The position numbers and the translations under genes were made by a program. The notes beneath the pieces are model-generated. The model ran no database searches. It was given only the letters and a program-made list of their open reading frames with translations, and was not told the DNA's origin. Below, piece by piece: positions 7,354 to 15,652 of a stretch of 64,000 nucleotides of DNA (its first letter is position 1; each line of letters begins with the position of its first letter). Source of the stretch: Bacillota bacterium (lineage in GTDB: Bacteria > Bacillota > Clostridia > Christensenellales > Aristaeellaceae); assembly GCA_023459275.1 (NCBI GenBank), contig JAEWVC010000041.1, forward strand, positions 1 to 64,000, in the 5' to 3' direction.

Positions 7354-9441
7354 TCACATCCTGATGACGTACTTCTTGCGCTGCTCATACTCCTCGCGCT
7401 TGCCGGTGTTAAAGTTTTGAACCGGCCGCAGATAGCCCACCACCCGGCTCCACACCTCGGTTGGCTTGCCGCACACGGGGCAGGCATACTGCTCCCCGGT
7501 CAGATACCCGTGGTCGTTGCAGATGGAGAAGGTGGGCGTGAGGGAGATATAGGGCAGCTTGTAGGTCTGGAAAACCTTGCGGATGAACCGCTTGGCGGTT
7601 TTTATATCCCGGATCTCCTCCCCCAGGTACAGGTGCAGCACCGTGCCGCCGGTGTACAGGGACTGCAGTTCATCCTGCAGTTCCAGCGTTTCGAACACGT
7701 CGTCCGTGTAGTTTACGGGAAGCTGGGTGGAGTTGGTATAATAGGGCACCTTGTCGCCGGCGGTATAGATATCCTTGTAGCGTTCCTTGTCCTTTTTCGC
7801 CAGGCGATAGCTGGTGCCCTCCGCCGGGGTGGCCTCCAGGTTGTAATAATGGCCGGTGACATCCTGGATCTCCTTGATTACATCCCGCATGTAGGTAAGC
7901 GTGCGGACCGAGAAGCCCTGCCCTTCTCCTGTGGTGATACCGCTTTCCGTACCCAGCAGGTTGACGCAGGCTTCGTTCATGCCGATCAGGCCGATGGTGT
8001 TGAAATGGTTGTACCAGTAGCAGCCGGTGCGCAGCTTGACATCCTTCAGGTAGTAGGCGGAGTAGGGGTACAGGCCCTTCTCCGTTTGCTCCTCAATGAC
8101 CTTGCGCTTGATCTCCAGGCTGTTTTTGGCGATCATCATCTGCTGGTACAGCCGCACCCGGAACTCGGATTCCGTTTTGGAAAGGTAGGCCAGCCGCGGC
8201 AGGTTGATGGTCACCACGCCGATGGAGCCGGTTAAGGGGTTGGAGCCGAACAGCCCGCCGCCCCGCTTGCGAAGGTCGGAAGTGTTCAGCCGCAGCCGGC
8301 AGCACATCGACAGCGCGTCCTCCGGCGACAGGTCGGAGTTCACATAGTTGGAAAAGTAGGGGATGCCGTACTTGCAGGTGATCTCCATGAACTTGTCGGT
8401 AACGGGGCTGTCCCAGTTGAATTCCTTGGTGATATTGAGGGTGGGGATGGGGAAGGTGAACACGCGGCCCTTGGCGTCGCCCTCAGCCATCACGTCGCAG
8501 AAAGCGGTGTTGAAAAGGTCCATCTCCGTTTGGAAGTCTCCGTAGGTCTCATCCCGCACTTCGCCGCCCACGATCACGTGCTGGTCCTTCAGCGTCCTGG
8601 GGGGCACGATGTCGAAGGTGAGGTTGGAAAAGGGGCATTGGAAACCCACCCGGGTGGGCACGTTCAGGTTGAAAATGAACTCCTGCAGCGCCTGCTTGAC
8701 CTGGGAATAATCCAGCCTGTCATACCGCACAAAGGGCGCGCAGTAGGTGTCGAAGGAAGACCAGGCCTGCGCCCCGGCGCTCTCTCCCTGGGTGGTGAAG
8801 GTGGAGTTTACGATCTGGCCCAGAAGCGCGCGCAGATGCTTGGGCGGTTTGGATTCCACCTTGCCGGGCACGCCCCCGAAGCCGTTTGTCAGCAGTTGCC
8901 GCAAATCCCAGCCCGCGCAGTAGGGGCCGAAAAAGCCCAGGTCGTGGATGTGGATCTCCCCGGAAAGGTGGGCGTTGCGTATGTCCTCCGGATAGATCTC
9001 ATGCAGCCAGTAGTTTTTGGTAAACGCCTCGCGGACGTAATTGTTCAGGCCGTTGATGGATTTTTGCGTGTTGGCGTTCTCGTTGATCTGCCAGTCCCGG
9101 TCGTTGAGATATTCGGAAAACATATGGATGGTGGCGCCGATCAGGGCATTGGCTTCCCTGGCGGAACGGCGCTTTTCACGGTAAAGGATGTACGCCTTGG
9201 CCGTCTTGGCATGGCCGGCCTCAATGAGCACCTTCTCCACGATGTCCTGTATCCCTTCCACCTCGGCGATGCCCTCGGGATACTTTTCCTCCGCCAGGCG
9301 CACCACCTCGTCCGCCAGCTTTTCGGACAGCGCAAAATCCGTGCCGCCCACGGCGTTGGCAGCCTTGAAGATGGCCAGGACGATTTTTTCCTTTTTGAAG
9401 GGGACATAGGAGCGGTCTCTTTTGATGATCAGGCTCAGCAT
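7354..9441 (-). CDS. nrdD: Anaerobic ribonucleoside-triphosphate reductase, class III
   Basis: This glycyl-radical enzyme makes deoxyribonucleotides without oxygen. The 695-residue chain has an N-terminal ATP-cone (about residues 1-95, allosteric control), the catalytic ten-strand barrel, a zinc site near the C-terminus (Cys pairs around CPVCGKP and an earlier SICNDHG) and the radical loop RVVGYLRP with Gly at about residue 669. The open frame extends upstream to 9588, but conserved protein begins at MLSLIIKRDRS, so I chose the ATG at 9441, with CAGGG about ten bases before it. The leader is about 200 bases and the promoter carries NrdR-like boxes. It heads an operon with nrdG and a D-threonine-aldolase-like gene. 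Confidence 0.94.
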   Translation of the reverse strand: MLSLIIKRDRSYVPFKKEKIVLAIFKAANAVGGTDFALSEKLADEVVRLAEEKYPEGIAEVEGIQDIVEKVLIEAGHAKTAKAYILYREKRRSAREANALIGATIHMFSEYLNDRDWQINENANTQKSINGLNNYVREAFTKNYWLHEIYPEDIRNAHLSGEIHIHDLGFFGPYCAGWDLRQLLTNGFGGVPGKVESKPPKHLRALLGQIVNSTFTTQGESAGAQAWSSFDTYCAPFVRYDRLDYSQVKQALQEFIFNLNVPTRVGFQCPFSNLTFDIVPPRTLKDQHVIVGGEVRDETYGDFQTEMDLFNTAFCDVMAEGDAKGRVFTFPIPTLNITKEFNWDSPVTDKFMEITCKYGIPYFSNYVNSDLSPEDALSMCCRLRLNTSDLRKRGGGLFGSNPLTGSIGVVTINLPRLAYLSKTESEFRVRLYQQMMIAKNSLEIKRKVIEEQTEKGLYPYSAYYLKDVKLRTGCYWYNHFNTIGLIGMNEACVNLLGTESGITTGEGQGFSVRTLTYMRDVIKEIQDVTGHYYNLEATPAEGTSYRLAKKDKERYKDIYTAGDKVPYYTNSTQLPVNYTDDVFETLELQDELQSLYTGGTVLHLYLGEEIRDIKTAKRFIRKVFQTYKLPYISLTPTFSICNDHGYLTGEQYACPVCGKPTEVWSRVVGYLRPVQNFNTGKREEYEQRKKYVIRM

Positions 9442-9609
9442 ACCATCGTACCCTGCTTTCTCTTTTGTGATTCGCCCGCGGCAGGAGCGATGCCTTCCGT
9501 ACTTTTTGCGTATGCAAGACCCCATGTACCGCCCTCGCCTTTTCCGGGCGGCAACATGCCGGGTATCTGCACCTTCAGTTGACAGCAAAGCGCCGCGAAT
9601 CGACAGAAT

Positions 9610-9680
9610 CCACTATATCTTGTTTCATATTCCAACAAAACCACATGATGTATTGTATTACGATTCTATGTCGCTGTCAA
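9610..9680 (-). promoter_or_regulatory. nrdD promoter with two NrdR-like boxes
   Basis: On the minus strand TTGACA (9675-9680) and TACAAT (9652-9657) are 17 bases apart. One box (9643-9658, ACATGATGTATTGTAT on the plus strand) overlaps the -10 element. The other (9610-9625, CCACTATATCTTGTTT) lies 33 bp away, about three helical turns. Both resemble the NrdR consensus aCaCwATATaTwGtgt, the second strongly. NrdR is the usual repressor of ribonucleotide reductase genes, acting on paired boxes. The rest of the 9442-9930 gap holds one perfect hairpin (9738-9766) and a short hairpin at 9906-9922 after the SDR gene, and nothing else I can name. Confidence 0.72.
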
Positions 9681-9737
9681 TGCTCCAGAGGGCGAATGCC
9701 GAAAAAAGTTTTTACCGGCGAAACAGGCACAAGGGAA

Positions 9738-9766
9738 TGCTGCATAAACGAATTGTTTATGCAGCA
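9738..9766. repeat. Perfect 12-bp inverted repeat upstream of the nrdD promoter
   Basis: TGCTGCATAAAC (9738-9749) and GTTTATGCAGCA (9755-9766) are exact complements around GAATT. No T run follows on either strand, so it is not an obvious terminator. It could be an operator or a transcript-end hairpin for the SDR gene. Confidence 0.6.
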
Positions 9767-9930
9767 TAAATGTAAATAATATGCACCTTTCAGACTAAGG
9801 ATACGCAAAATCCACCCCACGTAAGGATTCGACACCATTGGGATGCTTTCGTTCAGCAGGAGGAAAAGATGGGAAAATGATGCACCGATTGAGCAAACCG
9901 GACAAGGATTTTTGAGAAAATCCCCCTGCC

Positions 9931-10773
9931 TTAATATCTGCGTTTCCTATCCGGTATCAGGGCCACCAGTGTCTGGTACAGCAGGTCTACGGCTTTTTCC
10001 GGAAAAATTTCCAGCAGGAGCAGCAGCTTGCCGGTGCCCACGCGGTAGCGGAGCCTGGGGTGCTTGGCTTCCATGGCCCGGAGGACTACAGCCGCCAGTT
10101 TGCGGGGGTCATTTTTATGGCTGAGTTCCTGGGTCATCAGGGGCTTGAGCTTTTGGAGCACGCCGGCGTAATACCGCGTGCGCAACAGCGCATCCTCAAA
10201 ATCCAGCAAAATGCCCTTTGTGAGGGCTGTTTGGAACGAGCCCGGCTGGATCTTGATCACGGGGATTTTCAGAAACATCAGCTCCCGGCGCAGGCTGTCG
10301 TTATACGCCTCCACCGCGCGCTTGGACAGGCAGTACGCCCCGGCGAATGGCTGGGCGGTCATCCAGCCCGCCTCCGAGGAGCAGTTGACGATCCGGCCGC
10401 CGCCCGCCTTGACCATTTCAAAAAAGACCCGGTTCACGTGTATCATGCCCAGCACGTTGATTTCCAGCAGCTTCCCGGCAAGCGCCGCGGCCTCACCCTC
10501 CACCAGGGAGGAAAAGGCGCTGGCCCCCGCGAAATTCACGACAGCATCCAGCGCGGGGGTTTCCCGCGCCACCGTCCTTTGCCCCGCCAGGACGCTTTCC
10601 TCGTCGGTGATGTCCATGGCCAGGGGGATCACGTTTGGAAGCGAGCCAAGGCTTTGAAGCTTCTCCCTGTTGGTACCGGCGGCATAAACCCGCCAGCGCC
10701 CGGTTTCTGCGAGGGCTTTCACACACACCTGGCCCAGCCCGCCGGTGGCGCCCGTAAAAAGAACATGCTTCAT
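9931..10773 (-). CDS. Short-chain dehydrogenase/reductase
   Basis: This 280-residue classical SDR reduces or oxidises a carbonyl/hydroxyl with NAD(P)H. The nucleotide-binding TGATGGLG lies at residues 7-14, NFAGA at 80-84 and the catalytic tetrad is Asn106, Ser133, Tyr147 and Lys151 (YCLSK). The C-terminal 60 residues are longer than in minimal SDRs and partly hydrophobic (LLLLLEIFPEKAVDLLYQ), as in membrane-associated fatty-acyl or steroid-type SDRs. The start at 10773 follows GGGAGG; the upstream frame extension overlaps the divergent promoter region and was rejected. It is divergent from the binding-protein gene at 10910 and has no obvious partner. Confidence 0.85.
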   Translation of the reverse strand: MKHVLFTGATGGLGQVCVKALAETGRWRVYAAGTNREKLQSLGSLPNVIPLAMDITDEESVLAGQRTVARETPALDAVVNFAGASAFSSLVEGEAAALAGKLLEINVLGMIHVNRVFFEMVKAGGGRIVNCSSEAGWMTAQPFAGAYCLSKRAVEAYNDSLRRELMFLKIPVIKIQPGSFQTALTKGILLDFEDALLRTRYYAGVLQKLKPLMTQELSHKNDPRKLAAVVLRAMEAKHPRLRYRVGTGKLLLLLEIFPEKAVDLLYQTLVALIPDRKRRY

Positions 10774-10909
10774 GCGCTTGTCCGCCTCCCTTCTTTTTCG
10801 CACAGCATAGCAGGCCGCGGTGGGCGTGTCAAGGCAAATGGCGGGAGCCATGGATAAAAATCCCTGGTACAAACGTTTCTATGGCAAATGGGAATGGGGA
10901 GGGAAGAAT

Positions 10910-11968
10910 ATGGGGAAAAAGTTGTCTCTTTTGGCGGCGTTTTTGTGCCTGGCATTGCCTGCCTTCGCTTTGGCCGAAGGCTCCTGGGGGCAGATCAACC
11001 AGGAGCTTGACCGGCCCGCGGACTGGAAGCAGATTGTTTCCGGAAGCGCATTTTCCTTGGGGGAGAAGCAGGCCATCGGCACGGCGGACGGACAAGCGCT
11101 GTATGAGATCAAGTTCGGCACTTATCCCAGCATCGACGGCTCCACGGTATCGGTGCCCATGGTGATGGAATTCGCCAGGCAGCATTTGATGCTCCCGGAG
11201 GAGGACGTGAAGAGCCTCTCCTTCCTCTCCACCACCCACACGGCCTACGAACATCTGATTTTAAAACAGCCCAACGGCTCCGCGCTGCTTCCTTCCCTGT
11301 CGGGGGCCATGGACGAAAGCCGACCGGTGGACCTGATCATCGCCACGGAACCATCCGATGAGGAGTTGGCTTTGGCTGCCCAAAACGGCGTGACCCTGGT
11401 GAAACAGGCGGTTTGCTGCGATGCCTTCGTGTTCATTACCAACAAGGACAACCCGGTGAATGAACTTACCGTGGAGCAGATTCAAAAAATCTACACAGGG
11501 GAAATCACTTCCTGGAGCCAGGTGGGCGGCGCGGATCAGCCGATCCTGGCCTATCAGCGGTCAAAGAACTCCGGCAGCCAGACCGCCATGGAAAATTTGG
11601 TGATGAAGGGCCTGCCCCTTGCGGCCGCGCTGCCCAACTACGTCACCGGGGACATGGAGGGGCTGGTCCGGCAGGTGGGGGACTATGAGAACGGCCCGGG
11701 CGCCATTGGCTACACCTATAAGTTCTACATCGATACCCTTTATAAGAACGAAAACATCAGGGTGCTGGCGGTAAATGGCATTGTGCCGGACGATGAAAAC
11801 ATTCGCACCGGAGCGTATCCCTTCTCCACCCACTACTATGGGGTGTTCAGGGCGGGGGAAGAGCAGGCCCCGGGCGGGCTGTTTCTTGCGTGGATCCTGA
11901 CGCGGGAAGGGCAGGAATGTGTCGCCCAGGCGGGCTACATCCCTGTCCTTGAGCTTAACAGGCCATAG
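10910..11968 (+). CDS. Secreted PstS-like substrate-binding domain protein
   Basis: The 352-residue protein has a signal peptide (MGKKLSLLAAFLCLALP, cleavage near ALAEG) and a periplasmic-binding fold of the phosphate-binding (PBP-like 2) type. VDLIIATEPSDEEL, the KIYTGEITSW segment and SKNSGSQTAMENLV match PstS positions that bind the anion. No lipobox Cys is visible and no pstCAB genes are nearby, so a role other than phosphate ABC import is possible. It begins after GGGAGGG and ends 16 bp before the BspA/SH3 surface protein gene, which suggests co-transcription and a cell-envelope role. Confidence 0.78.
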   Translation: MGKKLSLLAAFLCLALPAFALAEGSWGQINQELDRPADWKQIVSGSAFSLGEKQAIGTADGQALYEIKFGTYPSIDGSTVSVPMVMEFARQHLMLPEEDVKSLSFLSTTHTAYEHLILKQPNGSALLPSLSGAMDESRPVDLIIATEPSDEELALAAQNGVTLVKQAVCCDAFVFITNKDNPVNELTVEQIQKIYTGEITSWSQVGGADQPILAYQRSKNSGSQTAMENLVMKGLPLAAALPNYVTGDMEGLVRQVGDYENGPGAIGYTYKFYIDTLYKNENIRVLAVNGIVPDDENIRTGAYPFSTHYYGVFRAGEEQAPGGLFLAWILTREGQECVAQAGYIPVLELNRP

Positions 11969-11984
11969 GGGAGGAGAGAAATTT

Positions 11985-14573
11985 ATGCGCAGGTTGCTGC
12001 CATTAGCGCTTTTGTGCGCCCTGTGCCTATTTGGGTTTGCCGCGGGCGCTGCTGCCCGGACGGTTTCGCTGGATGGCATCGTATATGAGATCAAACAGGA
12101 ATATAATGGCGAATACGCCGAGTTCATAGGCTTTGAAGCGGGAGCCCAAAGCGCCGCCATCCACCAAGTAGTGGAAGGCTGTCCCGTTTGGTATTACCTG
12201 CGGGAGGATGGCTATGCGAATACCGCCGTTAAGACACTTACCATCGGGGCCGAGGTGCGTGACCTGAATCAGGTGACAGGCCTCCCCAGCCTGCTGTACG
12301 CCATGCAGGGGCTTCAAACCATCCGGCTTAACGCGGGCCTGACCTCTGTGGGGGACAGCCTCACTTACGGCAGCGGATATGTAAACGCCTTTGCGGTGGA
12401 GGAGGGGAACCCCTCCTACAAGGCGGTGGACGGCGTGCTGTTCACAAAGGACGGCGCACTGGTGGTCTATCCCGGCGGCAGGGAAGGGGCATACGATATC
12501 CCCGCGGGTACCCTGTCTGTGAACCGCGGCGCATTCGCAAGCGCCAAGCACTTGACGCGCCTCACCGTTCCCGAGAGCATTACCTGGCTGGACGGCGGCG
12601 CGCTGTGGGGCACGGAGACGATGACGGAGCTTGTGCTGCCCGCCTCCATGACGAACATGGGGGAAGGGTCAATGCCTTATCAGGGCGCATTGCAAAAAGT
12701 AGAGATCACCCAGGGGAATCAGTGGTACCAAAGCGTGGACGGAGTGGTGTACAGCCGGGACGGTAAAACGCTGGTGTATTTCCCCAGCGGCAGGGGTGGG
12801 ACCTATGACATTCCGGAGGGCGTCACCGCAATTTCCGTCTATGCCTTCCAGGGCAACGGGAGCTTGGAAGGCCTCACCTTGCCCGAGGGCATTACCGTGC
12901 TCCCTACGGGCACCTTCTCCGCTATGCGGGCGCTGAAGACCCTTACTCTGCCCGCATCCCTCCAATCCATAGAGGACTGGTCGATGCCCATAGGGGAAGC
13001 CTTTCAGACGGTCACGGTCCGGGAAGGAAACAGCCAGTATCAATCCATCGATGGGGTGCTGTTCAGCCGGGACGGCAAGACGCTGCTGTATTACCCCTCC
13101 GGCAGGCAGGGGGATTACACTGTCCCCGAAGGCACGCTCTTCCTGGCCGGCGGCGCCTTCGCATCCGCATTCGGCCTTCAGTCCATTGCCTTACCGGAGG
13201 GGATCACATCTTTGCCGGATTACTTCTTTTCAAGCGCAACACACCTTGAGAAGGTGTATTTGCCCGCGTCCCTTGTGAAACTGGGCGAAAGCGCGCTGCC
13301 TGCCTACGGCACCCTCCGGCGCGTGGAAGTGGCTGCGGGCAACCCGGTATACAAGGACATCGACGGCGTACTGTTTCAGGGGACGGCGCTGATTTTGTAT
13401 CCTCCCGCCCATGGATCCTCCTATGATGTGCCGCCGGGTACTACTGCCATCGGCAACTATGCCTTCGAAGGCCGGGATATGCTGCAAACCGTGACCATCC
13501 CCAGGAGCGTTACGGAACTGAGCGAAGGAATGTTTTCCAGCTGTACGTCGCTTTTAAGGGTATCCCTGCCCATCACCCTTCAAAAGATCGGGAAGCGGGC
13601 CTTTGCCAACTGCATTGCCCTTTCCGGCATCACCCTGCCCCCGGGCCTTACGGAGGTGGGGGACTGGGCGTTTTACAACTGCCCGTCCCTTGGCGGCGTC
13701 ACGGTCCCCAATGGCGTCACAAAGCTTGGCATAAACGTGTTTCTAAGACACGGCTCCGCTTTTGTGCTGTACGCCGGGGAAAAATCGGCCGGCTACTGGC
13801 ACGCCTGGGAATATGAACTGCCCTGGGCGGAGCAGGCCGGCGCTGCCGCCGCGGTCCCCAATCCCGCAAGGCGCGCCACTCAATCCGCCGTGGTGAATAA
13901 CGCCAGCAATTCGGCGCTTTTGAACCTGTACGCCAGCCCCTCCTCCAAGGGGAAAGCCCTTGGCAAATACGCAAACGGCACAACGGTTCAGGTGCTTAAT
14001 ACGTCAGACGGCTGGGCCCGTGTGCAGGTGAACGGCCAGGAGGGCTATATGGCGCTGGATTCCGTTGTTTATACCGACAACCTCACAAGCCTGGTGCGCG
14101 TCACTTGGGGCCGCAAGCGCCAGGAGATCAACAGCTCCCTGAAATTGTACGAAGCGCCCTATGAGAAGGCCGCCTCCCAGAGGATCGCCCAGGATGTGTC
14201 CATGCGCATTTTGGATGCGCAGGGCGTATGGTACCGTGTCCTGCTCAACGGGCAGGAGGGGTATGTGCAGGTTAAGGACCTGAATGTGGTCTACAGCCGG
14301 GAGCCCGAATATGACGAAGTGGGCGCGGTTCATTATTACGTGGTGGCGAACCCCGACAGCCACGACCGGCTGAACCTTCGGGAAGCGCCTTCCACAAAAA
14401 GCCGCTCCCTGGGCAAGTATTGCAGCGGCATCCAGGTTCGGGACCTGGATTACGGAGAGGTGAAGGACGGCTGGGTCCACGTCAGCGTGGACGGCCAGGA
14501 GGGGTATATGATGGCCGAATACCTGATCAGCATCGATTTTGGCGGCGAGTCCTCCCTGTGGGGACAGGGGTGA
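11985..14573 (+). CDS. BspA-type leucine-rich repeat surface protein with three SH3b domains
   Basis: The 862-residue exported protein starts after GGGGAGGAG with a signal peptide ending near GAAARTV. Residues from about 30 to 620 are BspA/LRR_5 repeats of about 23 residues, with recurrent ITVP..V..I...AF patterns, alternating with recurring VDGV(L/V)(F/Y)...G..L..YP(S/P)GR blocks. About residues 640-860 hold three bacterial SH3 domains, each ending in a (D/N)GQEGY(M/V) strand, which in other proteins bind cell-wall peptides. BspA-like repeats mediate adhesion to host or fibre in some gut and oral bacteria. No LPXTG or S-layer anchor is visible, so the SH3b domains probably tether it to peptidoglycan. 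It is co-oriented with the PstS-like gene 16 bp upstream. Confidence 0.85.
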   Translation: MRRLLPLALLCALCLFGFAAGAAARTVSLDGIVYEIKQEYNGEYAEFIGFEAGAQSAAIHQVVEGCPVWYYLREDGYANTAVKTLTIGAEVRDLNQVTGLPSLLYAMQGLQTIRLNAGLTSVGDSLTYGSGYVNAFAVEEGNPSYKAVDGVLFTKDGALVVYPGGREGAYDIPAGTLSVNRGAFASAKHLTRLTVPESITWLDGGALWGTETMTELVLPASMTNMGEGSMPYQGALQKVEITQGNQWYQSVDGVVYSRDGKTLVYFPSGRGGTYDIPEGVTAISVYAFQGNGSLEGLTLPEGITVLPTGTFSAMRALKTLTLPASLQSIEDWSMPIGEAFQTVTVREGNSQYQSIDGVLFSRDGKTLLYYPSGRQGDYTVPEGTLFLAGGAFASAFGLQSIALPEGITSLPDYFFSSATHLEKVYLPASLVKLGESALPAYGTLRRVEVAAGNPVYKDIDGVLFQGTALILYPPAHGSSYDVPPGTTAIGNYAFEGRDMLQTVTIPRSVTELSEGMFSSCTSLLRVSLPITLQKIGKRAFANCIALSGITLPPGLTEVGDWAFYNCPSLGGVTVPNGVTKLGINVFLRHGSAFVLYAGEKSAGYWHAWEYELPWAEQAGAAAAVPNPARRATQSAVVNNASNSALLNLYASPSSKGKALGKYANGTTVQVLNTSDGWARVQVNGQEGYMALDSVVYTDNLTSLVRVTWGRKRQEINSSLKLYEAPYEKAASQRIAQDVSMRILDAQGVWYRVLLNGQEGYVQVKDLNVVYSREPEYDEVGAVHYYVVANPDSHDRLNLREAPSTKSRSLGKYCSGIQVRDLDYGEVKDGWVHVSVDGQEGYMMAEYLISIDFGGESSLWGQG

Positions 14574-14651
14574 CGGGGAGAAAGAACGGCGGGGCTGTCG
14601 TGTTAATCGCATAACAGCATAATGATACAAGAAGATGGCATCCGAAGGTTT

Positions 14652-14695
14652 CCAAAGGGCGACCGGAAAGCCCTTTGGTCGTGCCCGCAGGCACG
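14652..14695. other. Two adjacent hairpins in the 3' gap after the BspA gene
   Basis: CCAAAGGGC (14652-14660) pairs with GCCCTTTGG (14670-14678), and CGTGCC pairs with GGCACG at 14680-14695. No T run follows, so termination of either convergent gene here is only a guess. The rest of the 14574-14812 gap shows nothing else. Confidence 0.4.
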
Positions 14696-14812
14696 AAATC
14701 CTTCTTCTTGAATAAATTTATGCAAAATGCATGCTTAGCACGACAGCCCCGTGCCTTACCCCGAAAACCGCATACGAGGCGGAAAAAGCGATGCGCCGCC
14801 TCCTGCCGTTTT

Positions 14813-15652
14813 TTACCCCTTCACAGAACCGCCGGTCACGCCCTGGATATAGAACTTCTGCATGATCACGAACAGGATGGAAATGGGGATGGATACCAGC
14901 ACGCCGCCCGCGCAGAACTGCCCGAAGTACGCGTTGATGCGCACCTTGTCCACCATGGCGTACAGGCCGATGGCAACGGTCTTGTTCTCCGACAGCCCGG
15001 AGTTGAGCATGATGTTGGCAAAGATGAAATCCATCCATGGCGCAAGGAATGCGCTGATCACCGTATACACGATGATGGGTTTGGACAGCGGGATCACAAT
15101 TTTCGCGAAGACGGTGAGCTCCGACGCGCCTTCAATGTAGGCTGCCTCCCGCATGGAACTGGGAACGGTGTCAAAGAACCCTTTGGCGATCAGGTATCCC
15201 AGCCCCGAACTGCCCGAGTAGACCAGGATCAGGCCGATGTTGCTGTTGGTCAGCCCAATGGACTTCATGATGAAGTACACCGCGATCATCGCCAGGAAGC
15301 CGGGGAACAGCGTAAGCGTGCTGGCGAAGGTGATCAGGCCTTTGCGCGCCTTGAACCGCATGCAGCTCATGGCGTAGGCCACCATCAGCACAAAGGCGCT
15401 GGAAATAATGCAGGTGAACACGGCAATGATCAGCGTGTTCCGAAACCAGCTGGGAAAGCGCGCCACATCGTCCGTACCGAAAAGCAGCGCCTGGTAATGG
15501 ACCAGGGAAAGCTGTGAAGGGAAAAAGGAGCGGATGTTGGGGCCGGTATCGGTGCCAAAGGAGGTGGCCGCCAGCCAGATGATGGGGATGAGCCAGAACA
15601 CCGCGAAAAAGGCCAGCACCGAATGCCGCACGGCCTGTTTGAATATCTTCAT
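14813..15652 (-). CDS. Sugar ABC transporter permease, MalG family
   Basis: This 279-residue inner-membrane permease has six predicted helices and the ATPase-contact EAA loop EAAYIEGASELTVFAKIVIP around residue 180. It is the second permease of a carbohydrate importer: it overlaps the MalF-like gene by 4 bp (15649-15652) and follows a binding-protein gene. No ATPase gene is present in this cluster, so a shared MsmX/UgpC-type ATPase encoded elsewhere probably energises it, as is common in Firmicutes. The MalG-like ending (QKFYIQGVTGGSVKG) suggests an alpha-glucan or maltodextrin-type CUT1 system. Confidence 0.9.
   Translation of the reverse strand: MKIFKQAVRHSVLAFFAVFWLIPIIWLAATSFGTDTGPNIRSFFPSQLSLVHYQALLFGTDDVARFPSWFRNTLIIAVFTCIISSAFVLMVAYAMSCMRFKARKGLITFASTLTLFPGFLAMIAVYFIMKSIGLTNSNIGLILVYSGSSGLGYLIAKGFFDTVPSSMREAAYIEGASELTVFAKIVIPLSKPIIVYTVISAFLAPWMDFIFANIMLNSGLSENKTVAIGLYAMVDKVRINAYFGQFCAGGVLVSIPISILFVIMQKFYIQGVTGGSVKG

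Noticed and set aside
5539..8235. A very long plus-strand open frame (898 codons) opposite the aldolase, nrdG and nrdD genes
   Set aside because: It is antisense to three well-supported genes, its translation is rich in Gln, His, Gly and Arg without domain motifs, and it arises from GC-biased third positions on the other strand.
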